64,000 nucleotides of DNA from Larimichthys crocea (taxonomy: Eukaryota > Chordata > Actinopteri > Sciaenidae). The DNA lies in the NCBI RefSeq assembly GCF_000972845.2, contig NC_040016.1, positions 19,618,098 through 19,682,097 of the forward strand, written 5' to 3'. The position numbers were made by a program, and so were the translations under genes. This document shows, piece after piece, positions 14,601-28,215 of the stretch (positions are counted from its first letter, which is position 1; each line of letters starts with the position of its first letter). Under the pieces are notes generated by a model. It ran no database searches and had not been told where the DNA came from. It was given only the letters and a program-made list of their open reading frames with translations.

Positions 14601-17600
14601 ATTGATGCGTTGGAGACACTGTGGCAAATCATCACCGCAGAGAGCACCGAGCACTGAGCTCAAAGCTCCGACACTGTTAAACTCTTTATCAGGAACATGT
14701 TTTGGTTTTGAAACAGAGGAAGGATACAAAGCTGCTGCGGGACCTTTGAGCTGCAAAGTAAAAAATAAATCAATCACCAGAAGGCGGCTAAGTCCGGTAC
14801 CACCTACACTGGATGATTGGTATGTAATAACTTTGTTGTTGACAACAAGTCGACTTATTCTTTGAGGACTCAAAAGCAAAAATTCAACCAAATTTGGAGT
14901 AAATGGATCAAATTTATCAAATCGATCAATCAATGACCCCGACGGGAGCAGACTTTGTTTGTACCACTGAGGCTTAGAGTTACTTCCCATTTCTTTATGT
15001 GAATAATAGAAACGTAAGAGTTAATTTGTGATGTACTGTGAGATGATGGGTGGATTTAAGCAGACAGATAAAGTATACGTGGATATATACACCCAGGATG
15101 AATGAAGAACTACAGGATGTAAGACCGTTCTGTGTATGTACGAATGTAAACATGTGTTTGTAAGTATAGCAAAAGATGCAGGATATTTTGTGTACTTGCC
15201 TTTTTGTGTTATTTTGATCATAGTTTCAAGGCAGCATTGGTTCATATCATCAGGACTTACCAGGACGGAGGAGTTAGTCCTGCTGAGGTGCTGCCTGATG
15301 GCTTCATCTGTTGGCAGCAGGAGGGTGAAATCAGCCTGATTCAGCTCCTTTGTCAGGTTGTACATCTGTGAAGAGAACACAGACAGTTAAACACATGGAG
15401 GAAACTAACAAGGAACAGACAGACAGACAGGCAGACAGACAGACAGACAGACAGGCATCTTACCAGAGCATACTGTTTAAAGAGGGTGAAGTTGGTAGAG
15501 GAGTTCAGGAAGGCCATCAGCGTGGGCGGCATCGGAGGGAGTTCTGAACGGGATGGGGTCAGTAACTGACGACAAACAAACAAAGTTTTAGTTTTTTTTT
15601 TTTATGGATCTAAAAGCATGAACCCTTTTTGCACGACCCCATGATCTTTCCGCCATCAGCACAAACTAGCTCCACCACTGGTAAAGCTCTGTGTCTAAAT
15701 CACCAGCATGTTGTCCGTTCAACTCGCCCACACCTGGATGAATCTCACCTTGTCTATGACGTGGATGTAGCCGTTGATTGCAGGCAGGTTGTGCTTGATG
15801 ATGGAGGCGTTTCCGACGGAGATCACCTGGAACAGAACAAAAACAGGTAAATATTTACTCTGTGTGTGTGTGTGTGTGTTTTCGTGTGTCTTGTGTGACA
15901 CTTTCATCCAGTTTCTAAGCCAGTACTTATTGCTACACTTTCACATCTGACTGTTCTCATCCACGTGTTTTCACATGGTAAAGTCTGTATTCATCCGACA
16001 CTTATAAAGTAAGTTTTAAGTTGGCTGCCTTTTATTCTGTTTTAACTACGTGGATTTGATTACAGCTCGTGGCAGGAGGCTTTTATTGATGCTTTTAGGT
16101 TTGTCTGAAGCTCAGAGACAAGGACAAGATTATCTCGGAGCTTTCTACCACCTCTACGACAAAACACCTCCTGGTCCTGGTCTCCTCTCTCTCACCAGTT
16201 CACTCCTCAGCCTGGGTGCAAAGCCCAAAGCAATGGCTTCGGCAATTTTCATGTAATTAATGTCTGATCTGCTGAGGCGTCTCTGTGAGTGAAGCTGAGC
16301 TGCGTAGACACATTCGATAATGACGTAAGTAAGATTTTAAAACATTTATGAGACTGCAGTTCAGATAAAAACTGTGTGCTAGTCAATAAACATAATACAG
16401 CCTTAATCTGTAGGTGTGTTTGCTGGAGTAATTTAAGGAATGGTTCAACATTTGATAAAATGGATATAAATATCATGTCTGTGAGGTAAGAGGAGAGCTC
16501 GAGTAGGGATGTGGTTTTCTGGGTACTTGAGCACTGAGTGAGGTTTCCAAGTTTGTGTCTGTGCAGAAACTGAAACCAGCAAGAAAACAGAAACTAAGAC
16601 CTGACACGAGCACAGCACAGACCACAGTTCAATAACAACAGTGTGAATATACATATCATGTACTGCTGCAGGGAGAATCTTCCACCCAAATCTCCTTTCG
16701 GATCGCATGAACCTCAGTCTGAGTCTGTCACAGTTACGCCATTCTTACCCCGCTGCTGTTGCTGATCTCCCAAAACGTGGGCGGGTTCAGGGTGGGCTGC
16801 TTGCTACCCACCAGCTTGTCAAGATCTTCCACAGAGTAGACCCCCGGCAGGATGTGAGCCCTGCAACCAGAGAGAGCGAAGGGGAAATGGTTACGACTGT
16901 GGAGCCTGTGGACGAGGCTTCAAGCTTGAAGGATCTGCGTCCCATCGAATCCAATTTACAACATCACTGATAATAATAATATAAATAATAATACATTTTA
17001 TTTAAATAAAGTGCTTTTCTAGAGATTTTAAAGATGCTTTACATGGTGAAAATATCAAAAACATCCAAACAGCACACTAAATGAAACACTAAACTTTAAA
17101 AGCAGTTTCACAAAGGCATGTTTTTCTCAGTGATTTGAAGGTCGGTAAGTCAGTACAGTCACGGATGTATTTGGGGAGAGAGTTAAAGAGGGAGGAGGGC
17201 AGCTACGGAGGTTCTGTCACCCAAGTCTCAGTGCTTGGAGTCAGGAGGTTCGCACTGGAAGAGCGGAGGCTGCGGGACGGAGTGTAGTGGTGGAGCAGGT
17301 CACTGAGATCACAGGTGACCCGGTTGTGGAGGCAGTAAAGGTTCTGGAGGTCACGAGTGCAGGTGAGACGGGTCAAAAAGTGCAGTGAATATCGGTTGCT
17401 CAACTTTCTGGTGGATCCAGTTCAAACATCAACATCGTCAGAGATAACAGCCGGCCTCCTGAGCGCCGGTGCTGACGATATTCTACACTGCATGATATTC
17501 TACACATCTTATTGTCAACAAATCTCTTGAGAAGACCAAGATGTGAGATGTAAATCTGTCAAAATGGCTCATAAATAGATCATCTGGTGCTTTGGTGAGT

Positions 17601-20110
17601 ACTCCTGGCAGCAGGACGGTGTACGTGGGATTGAGTCAGAATAAACTGCAGTGTGTGTGGGTTCATGGTAACAAAGGAACATGTCACCAAGTGCAACAGT
17701 GTGGCTCATTGTTGTTGTTTTTTATTCGTTTTTTGGACGGCAGTGGAGCTCTATGCCGCGATACTTGTTAATGAATCAGGTTGGCTCAGGCTCTGCTGTA
17801 AGTTTTGGTGACGACTTGCGGGGCAAGTTGTGAACGACTGTAACTAAATGCAGAATGTCGGGGAGTGATCGAGATTTTGGCATCATTTGTAGTTCGAGTA
17901 GTCCTGTCCGGTCACGTTTGTGCAGGCTTTGGTTGCGTGCAGCTTCACAGTGCGAGGTGAGGTGCGAAAGTGACAGAATAAAACGGCCAAAATGCGATCT
18001 CTGAGCCGACTGTCTATTGTCTGCGAAGATTTAGCTTGTTGCAACTTGCTCGTTATGTGGAAATCATTTCTGCGCCTCGTGTGTTTTGCTGTAACTCATT
18101 TTTGCTCTCTGGAAACTTGGAGCAGAGATCAAGTTAGAAATCACATAAACACTGGGGTAGAGGAACAGCTGGTAAACTAGGGCACTCTGCTCACATGACT
18201 GAAAGGCCAAGGAGGAAGAGTGAACGTTTGGTCAGTGCCCACAAGATGAAGCTGCTTGATGCAGATTTGTGTAGAACGGTATGTCAGACATCTCTGAAGT
18301 AAGAGTCAAAGCACGGCGTTTCATAGGTTGTTTTATGATTAAATGTCCAGTTCACGTTGACCTGGAAGAAATCTTAGAAAAGACTTGTTAACTCGGCCTC
18401 TGGTTCGCTTGTCAGATGGGAAGATCGCGTTTCTTCTTTCCTGAACCTCTCAGCACTGGACATAAACTCTCTCCTATGCCTATAAGACAGACGGTTTACA
18501 GATTTGATGTCTATGTGTCCGAACTTTGAGAGCAGAAAGTGTGTCGGTCACTGTGTGAGGCGACTGACCGCAGGAAGTGAGGCAGGTTGTGTCGGCTGAT
18601 CCAGAACCGATCTGAAGTCACATTCCTCATAGCTTTTGATGTCGGCACCAACAGTGTGAAGTTCCCACTCAGGTCCAAGGAGAGGTGACTGTACTTCTGA
18701 TGACAGACAACACACAAAAATACACCCTTAGTGTTGTGTTATTTGATGAAGCAGCTGAATCTGATTAGTAACTATAGAGCAATTAATCTGGTTCTTACAC
18801 ACCTCAGTCAGTCGGTGGAAAAGATACAGCTCTGGGTTCATGTCCAGCTCCTACAAACACAGACACACATACATCTTCTTAATTAAACTTTTATTTATAT
18901 GTCAGTAACATTAATAATAATATCATGTCATCCAATTCTATAGTTTTGAACCTCCAGCAGGCTGCAGCTGTTATTTCAATCTGTCAGAAGCATCTTTAAT
19001 CAACATTTTGGCGTACAGAGAATCAGACTTTGATGACTCCTGATTTAAGGACTTAGGATCAAAGATCTTGACTCTGAATACTTACGTCCAGTAATGTTCC
19101 ATAGCAGATGTGTCCGTCTCCGGCGTAGCCATCAGGACAGGTACAGGTGTGAGTCTCGCCCTCCTTCTGCTCACACTTTGCCTGACAAAATGTACAGCAG
19201 ATAGGGACCATGGGAAATTTATGTAACCTACTGAGATCACAGCAGTCACAAACAAATATCATATTCAGCTGGATGACTCATAACACAAATAAACATGTTG
19301 AACATCCGTCTCAGATGAAGAAGTATCAGAACATCTAGAAATAACCTCAGTCCTCTCCAAATACTGAATCAAAACTAAACAAACAAACAAAGAAATATTG
19401 CTTCTTTGATATTTTAGAAGCTTCAAAGATTTCTCAAAGAAATCCAAATAAATATTCACACCACGTTCCTGCCATGTTCGGAAAATTGTATCCAGCGTGT
19501 TTGTTGGATCGTAGGCCACCCAGTGGCTCAATAAATCTGACTTCTTGGACCTAAAGCTACTTTAAATCTGGTCTTGACTGAAAGGCATTCAATCGACGTC
19601 CATGCTGCTGAATTCTCAGACCTCCTTTATCTCTCAGAAGCTGCAGGATCTTTCGCTGTTTTTCAGACCTGGCCAGGCTCACTTGGTCTTTTGGTATCTG
19701 CATTTCCTACATTCCTCATGACAGATTTATCTTTGACTGGTTGTAAATTTAAATATGAAGAACTGGGATTTATGAGGATTCACTTTGTACAAATAAAACA
19801 ACACAAACTCTGAAAGTGCTCGCAGTAAGGCAGGAAGAGAGCGGGCTGGTTGTGTCACATACACTAGGGCGTCATCTGCAAACGGCATTATCTTGTGTTC
19901 TCTCGACAGTGAAACTTGATGCATCGTATCATTTCATTTGAAATCATTTATGTAAAACTTGAAGCATGTTTGGAAACTTTTAGAAAGCTGAAATCTGTTG
20001 TTTTGTTTTGTTTCCTGAAACTCTACAATAGCAAAACAAAAACATCCTTTAAATCCGGAATAATTAAAACCTAATCTTTCTTTATGGTTGACATGATATG
20101 ACACAATTAA

Positions 20111-20141
<31 letters not shown>

Positions 20142-21310
20142 ACCAGGCCATGGCAGCCTCCATTCTTGAAGAGACAGGGGTTAAGGAGGTCACACACGAT
20201 GCCGTCCCCGGCGTAACCTGTTTTACACACACACTCACTCTGCAGACAAACAGACAGATGAACAAAGAGTCCATAACACAATGTTTTCAGCAACTACTCA
20301 GTCAACCATATAGACAACGAGTTGATGTAGGTTGGTACTCTTTAGAGAGGACTGGGTGAGACTGGTCAGTAAGTGTCACATCCATTATTAATCATCAGGA
20401 ACTGACCTGTCCAGGTCCCCTGTGGTTACAGTCGGCGTTGGGGCTGCAGCCTCCTCGACTCTGCAGCTGACAGTTATTGATCTCCACACACACCCTGCCG
20501 TCACCTGTCCAACCCTCAGAACACACACACGACGCGTTACCTGGACCTGCATACACACACTGTGCCTGTAAAGACGGAGAGGAGAGAGGGAGGGGGGTGT
20601 TATAAAAGCAGGTGGACAGCTTTGAGTGAGACTGACCTGCTTTCCTAAACACAAACATACAGAGAGAAGTCAGTGCCCCCATAGCAATCTGAGATTTAAC
20701 ACCCCACAGCAACCTCAAGACTTACATGACTCTGTGTGTAGTTATCACCGTTCACACACAGGTGAGCAGTAAGACTTACGTTGGTGTCGCAGTCTCCTCG
20801 GTTGCTCTTCAGGCAGGGGTTGATGGGGGAACAGGAGTGACCGTCACCATCATATCCATCCCTACACACACATCTGTTGCAACACACACACACACTGGAT
20901 GGTGAGTATTGTGTCGGCCTTCCATGTGGTGCTTAACACTTGACGTTCCAGCCTGACTGTGACTGTAAACAGCTTACAAACACCCTTAAGAGGTGACAGA
21001 GAGAGCTGCAGGAGTCCAGGTAGGACTGAAAAACACCTCGATAAGCCTGAATCCTCCTCACCGAACAGGAGGAACCTACAAAATCTGAATGGCTGAAGAA
21101 GCAGTCGTAGTATCTTACTTAGTATTCAGTCCTGTGTGTGTGCAGTATGCGTGGATGTGACAGTGTTCCTGCAGCCCGTCAGAGTTGCACGGCGTGGCCG
21201 TCCTGTCACAGTTTTCTCCGGAGTAACCCTCAATACAGGAACCTCTCCGACACACACCACGGCTGCCTGGACGGTTATCACACACACCGTGGAGACAGCG
21301 GCAATCTGAA

Positions 21311-21343
<33 letters not shown>

Positions 21344-21744
21344 TAAATTGAGGTAAGTCATAATACAAGTCACACCATGTGAAACAACAAACAAACACTT
21401 AAAAAACTATGATAAACAGGTGTCTAAGTCTCAACAGAGTAAAAACTATTGAGTGTCTTCAATAAAAAGTGTGATGAATGAGTGAACAAGAGAATAATTT
21501 CACGTTGTCCGTCTGTTTTTTGACTAAAGTTGACGCGTTAAATCTCAAACAGGCGTTACGTTTCTCTCCAAACTGTCATCGAGGAGGAGCCGTTACCTTC
21601 GTCACACTTGTCTCCGTGCTTGGATGGATCCGAGCAGATGTGGCAGGCGACACCCTTGAAGCCTGACTGACAGCTGCACGAGCCGTTGCCATGGATACCG
21701 TCAAAGCACTGCATGTTGTTGAATGAATAAATAAATGTTTATGT

Positions 21745-21805
<61 letters not shown>

Positions 21806-24800
21806 TAGACACACGAGGAGTTGTTTGTTGCTCACCGTTCCTTTGTCATAGCAGGGATGCTGGAAACCTCCAATACAGGGTTTACAGTCCGGACCGTAGA
21901 AACCTTTACAGCACTCTGCTATCTGTTAAACACACACACACACACACAGAGAACACAACAGTGACATTTTAACACCTATCATGTCGATATGACGAATGTG
22001 TTAACAGCTGCCTGGAGCAGATATTTGGATTTGTTTGGCTCTGATTTTGGTCTCCACCAGCTCCTGAGGGAAATATCCGTCTCTTTAACTGCTAAACACA
22101 TACAAGCAGTCATGTGATCATCCATTATCTGTAACCGCTTTCCCTCATCAGGGTCACGGTGGGGCTGGAGACAATCCCAGCTGTCCTTGAGCGTGTGGCC
22201 AGCTCATCACAGGACACACGGAGACAAACAACCATTCACGCTGACATTCAGAAGAGCACTGTGAGAACCCAGGTAGACACGAGGAGAACATGCCAGGAAC
22301 CAGAGCGACGGTGCTAAGCACTGATCTTTTATTCTTCTTCATAATGCATTTAAGCACGTAATTTAGAGTGAGCTGCCATTCTCTTTCAAAAGCACTGATA
22401 ATCAAGTTTCTTGCTTAGAAACATGTAGGATAGGATATATTTTATGGCAAACACAGTTTCACTCACGCCTGACCTCAGTTTGGGCAGCTGCCATTCTCTT
22501 TCTTTTCTTTCTTTCTTTTAGCATCAAGTGTTTTCTCCACAGCTTACCCTCCACTGATCAGCTGTAGTAAGACTTGCCAGCTGATCACGATTGGACTCAT
22601 CTACAGCTACGTAACATGTTTGTGCAGTCACAGTTGAGACAGTGTGGTGAGAGGTGTGTGCAGCTCCCAATAGGTCAGTACTATCAATATCTGCAAACAG
22701 AAAGCTGGCATAGTAGAATGAAGAGGATTTGTGCTGCTGTTCTCTTCACCTTGTCACCATGGGCATACCGCTGTAAGTTCTATTTGGTTTGATGCTGTTT
22801 TCGTAATTTTCAAAGATCTTAGTGTTTTATTTCCATAGGTATATATTTCCTTTGTTCCAGATCATTTCCGCTCCTGCTACTTCTCGTCGTAAACGCCTAA
22901 ACAACCCTGACTCCTTTCGAACAACTATCTCCTCTAGAAGATCTGAGTGATGTTGAAGAACGCAGTGACAGCAATGATGCAGATTTTGAAATTCACGTGG
23001 GATTCAACAAACAAGCACATATCTGTTCAGTACAGTATTGTTTGTATTTTCTTTGAGAAAACAGGGATCCTATAGTTCAAAAACTTATAAAGAAAAACTG
23101 AGATCAGTTTTGGATTCTGCACCCAGAAATTAGTTAAAAACAGCTGTCAGACCTAACTCAACAAAAAAATGTATCCTCCAGTGTAATCAACTTTCTTGCT
23201 TAGAAACATGAAGGATAGTGATGTGGTCCAGTGATGATCCATGTCTTTGCTGATTTTTAGATTAGTCAGGTGGCGTCACGCACACACCATCCTTTCTTTG
23301 GTCGTTTCATACGTGATCACACATTTAACGTTATAAACACCTTCTTCTCATCTGAAGGCACCGTTAGCAGCTGAGTTGTAAATGAAATGAAGCCAAAAAT
23401 AAAGCTGCGTTCACCGAGCACCGTTCTCACCTGTCTGGTGGCGTTGCAGAATTTGGCACAGCCTCTACTGAGTGTTGGCCTGAGAGGAGACGTGACGTAT
23501 TCACAGCCGGTCTGATGAGAGTTCTGGAGACGGACATACAGAGTGGTTGGCTTTCTGCTATCGTCCATAATTTCCACCAGGTTTTTATTTGGTACAAAAA
23601 ATACTGTTGTGGAAAGAATGGTGCACAAACTGATAAACTAAATCAGAATAAAAGAATAAAATTGTCACGCCACGTAAACAGACTAAAATCTGGTGTCTGT
23701 GAATAATCTAAATTCACATATTCTGTACTTAATAAACATAAAACAAGCAAGCGAGTTTTATTTATCTGTGCTTTCATTCAACCTTTTATTCTGAAGGTCA
23801 TCAGACGTCTGAAAGTGTCAGTGAAAGCTCCTCCATAAATGTTTCACCTTACAGTTCCTCGCCTCTGCTCATGGATTACCAAACTGATGATTTATCGACG
23901 TGTTTGCACAGTTTTCCCACATCAGCAGTGTTTATCTCCTGTGTGGCTGTGTCACCCTGGAGGCGTTGTGTATATTACAATGGAAATGTTGCAGGTGTTT
24001 TACCAGTTCAGTGGTGCCTTCTGGACAGTCAGTCTCATAGAGGTAACTGCAGTGAACACATGGACCCTGAAAACACAAACACACGCAAAATTAATACTGC
24101 CGTTAGCATTAGTGTTTCATTTCTTGTGTTAATTAAACTGGACTTCTGAGTCACGTTTACAGTCGTACCTCCCCTCCCCACAAGAAGGGATTATGGTTGC
24201 AACATAAAAGCCTTCCTGTCCTGAGTTCAAGTGCATCAACCTTTGTCAGAAATTATGCATTAAAGGGATTTTACAGTAGAGTAACAACATTTAGATTTAT
24301 ATTTAACATTTAGATTTATATTTAACATTTAGATTTAGATTTAGATTCAACATTTAGATTTATATTTAACATTTAGATTTAACATTTAGATTTAGATTTC
24401 GATTAACATTTAGATTAGATTTAGATTTAACATTTAGATTTAGATTTAACATTTAGATTTATTTATATTTAGATTTAACCTTTAGATTTATATTAAGCAT
24501 TTAGGTGTAACATGTAACATTTGGATTTAAATATTTAAAATATCTCTAAGTTAACAAATATTGTTCTAAATGTGCAAAAAAGTGACTCTCAAAAATTCAA
24601 ACCAGTTTTTTAAACATTGTTTTTAGCTAAATGTGACAAAGTGTTGCTGTTATTTTCAGAGCGAGACGCTTTACAAACTGACTATAAGTAATGAGACAAG
24701 TTAACGCTGAGTTAACCTCACACAGACACACGGTGCATGCAAACTCACTAACTCTTTTCGCAGCTGTTATCCGGCAGGAGCGAATGCTGCCGACCTCTTA

Positions 24801-26538
24801 CATGCTGAACTGCAATCCTTCAACCTACGAGCTGCTGATACATTAAATTCAGCTGTAATTATCAACTGAATTATTAATCATGTTCCAAGAGTCTAGTTTA
24901 TTTTATAAGACTGAGAATTAATCAGTTAATTTGTCAAAAACATATATAAAATATTGTTTATCCATCTTTAAAGGCAGTGCTCTCGAGGTACTTTAATATT
25001 AATTAAAGTCATTATTTATTATTACCTGATTGTTTTGATTGAATTAATTGATTTCACCTGCATAGTTTGGGGCCTTTTAGATCTCCAACATGTCTCAAAT
25101 GGCATCGACTAAATCCACTAAGTTATATTACCACCATATTTGTACACAATTAAACTTTACTGGTACTGTACAAACATATACAGCTCTGTTTGCAGCCTGT
25201 TTACATCTCAGTATATTTACAATATTTATTTTATTACCTGTCTATCTATCACAGTATATAAATATTTCTATGCAGACCTGTCTACAACCTGTTCTTGTTA
25301 TGTATGTACATCTACAGCATTACTGCAAAACCTATTTTAATTAACTGTATACATATTTTATATTGTATTAAATATATATTCCTATTTTTTTTTTACCTGC
25401 TGCACAATTTTATGTCTTACATTTTAACTATACTCCCAGGAGCTGAGACTATACTACACTGAAAGTCTGGATACATCGGTCTTTGTCCCAAGAGGATAAT
25501 TCATCATCAAACGATGGCCGATGGGTTCTCTGATTGATCACAGTGTGACACACTTCTGAGTAATGGGTCACTACGTGGTGCTAGACCCCCAAAGCTTTGA
25601 CATTATGTTCTGTCCCAGGTTGTGCCCCTGGTATTCTGTTTGTTAAAGTCTCTGTGTGTGTTACTGTGTTACTTTACACTCTGCTCACCATGGTGATCTT
25701 GCTCTCAGTGACATCACAGCGGTGAGGCAGGATGGGAAGGATGGAGGGCGGATACAGAAGGCCGTCGATCATGTGGATGATCCCGTTGGACGCCATAATG
25801 TTAGTGGTTGTTAGATGGATGCCTTTCTCGCCCAACAGGATCTCACCCTGGAGAGAGACGAGCGGGTTTATGTGAAAGTGCTAATGTCAAACCAAGAGAC
25901 GCTGAGGAGAACCAATCAGAGGCACTTACAGAGTCAGACACACTGATGGTGACAACCTGATTGGCCAACGTCCTAATCTGACGGACAGTAGCCAACTCGT
26001 CGACTGTCAGCTAAGGGACAGAAAAAGGTTGTTAGGGGACACCATTACTATGGTAACCGAGGTCAGAGGATGGAGCTGTCTCACTCCAATGGCACAACAG
26101 ACAGGTACATGACATAAACACCTGTGCGGAGTCATACACCATTTATGAACACAGAGTAGTTATGGCTCTGTTAGATATTTCTTTCTTCACCTTCTTCACA
26201 TGCAGAGCAAAAAAAAGACAGACGTAAGCGGGGAGGACTGAAAGAAGAATGGATTGAAGGAGGCAGATTGTATCTTACCACCGCCTGGGAGAAAACGTGG
26301 TGTCTGAGAAGTTCCTGAAGTTTATATTTGGCCTTGAAAGAGAACAGAATAATATTATAAAAAATCTTCACATTGCATAATGAAAGCTAAAAAAGTACTA
26401 GAGTACTAATTACACCTACGTCATTCAGCATGTACAGGATGCTGCCGTCTCTGGCTCGGTCCACAGCCTCGTTGGTGGGGACGAACACAGTCAGGGGTCC
26501 CGGACCCCGCAGGGGGGGAGGCGAGCCAGAGTTCTGCA

Positions 26539-26582
<44 letters not shown>

Positions 26583-28174
26583 AAAGGTTCAGCATCGATC
26601 TTTATTAAGAAGAAGCTCGCTACATACTTATGGGATGTTAGATCTATGAGTCGGTTGGAAAGTGACCGTCTGCAGCTGAATCTTGTGGATTACAAGACTT
26701 TTTACTTTTTATCACCTGCTCCTTCCTTAGCATGAGCAAAAACTTAAAGGCCCACTAAAAAAAGCAGTGTTTAGTTTGTCCATTGTGGGCTACGGTAATA
26801 AATATATATATACACACACACTGGATCTTTAAGGACACTAAAGCTAACAGGCAGCACTGTGTATGATAATGAGGTAAGCCGGGGTTACTGGAGCATGAAA
26901 ATGAAAATAATGTAGCATTTACCAGAGACTTAACACTATATTACTACCTGTTTATACGTGTTTACTTCAGCATCTCATGTCAGAGCAGATAAACATAATG
27001 TTTAATCCATTCCTGACATGTTTGCTGTTTTGCTTCAGGCTTTAGAGAAGGTGAATAAACTATAAATACTCTGTTACTATACCCAAACACTGACAGACCT
27101 GCTGCTCCTTGTTATGGTTTCTAAGCTATGATTGTTCAGGGGAGGGCTGCTCCGTCTTACTGATCAATAAAGTTCATCTGGGCCAAAACATACAGTGCAC
27201 CAACACTCACATCAACCAGAGACAGGAAGCGGTTGTATTTTCCATCCTTAGTCAGAATCTCACCGATCGTCTTATCGGCAAACTGGACGCAAGAAGAAGA
27301 AGAAGAAGATCAGATGACGTTCATGTTCATAAACTGCTGTAAAATTAGCTGAGTTAATGATGTATATGAATCAATCAGAGCTTTATTACGGACACACACG
27401 CGGCCCGTAGCACAATAAAAAACATAAATCCACATACTGGGTATAGATAAACTGCACTGTTGTAATGCAGGTGACTCATCTAATATACATTTAACCAGAT
27501 AGAATAATAAAATTAAATGCATTAAGCCAGATATTTATGCAATTTCTGCTTAACCTTTAAGACTTTAGGCCAGACTTGAACCTGATCCTTGCAGTTAGGA
27601 CTCAGTCTTTATACATGATGCAAGTTCAGGCGAGCTAAGCTAAATATATTAAATCAAACAAAAAGCTCTAGAAATGCTTTGTGTGTGTGTGTGTTTGTGT
27701 TTTCAGGGAGTTTTCTGTACAATATCTGGTGAAGTGACCCTTGAACTCGCCTGTTCGTCACGTGAAGGCCTGTCAGAAAGCGTGTTTGTGATCGGCCGGT
27801 CGATGATGTGGATGATGCCGTTGGCTGCTGGCAGGTCTTCCTGGATGATCTGGTACTGTCTGCTGGGGTCGTCCATCAGGATGAATCTCTACGTGAAATG
27901 AGACGTTATTGAGACTAGAAATGAGAATATATAGAGAGTATCTTCATGGTAGCAGTGTGGAAGTATGAAGGGAAACAAGAATTGTGCGAACACTGGCAAC
28001 ATTTAAACGTTTGACATCTCGACTTCATGATTGTTTTGAGAGGCGCACGTCAGCTGACATCTCTATGAAATAAACTCTCTCAGCCAGGGGTCAAACAGCA
28101 GACACCATCACCATGGAAACCTTTGATTACAGCGATGGAAACACAGCTGATAACATATTGATTTACTAATTAGT

Positions 28175-28215
<41 letters not shown>

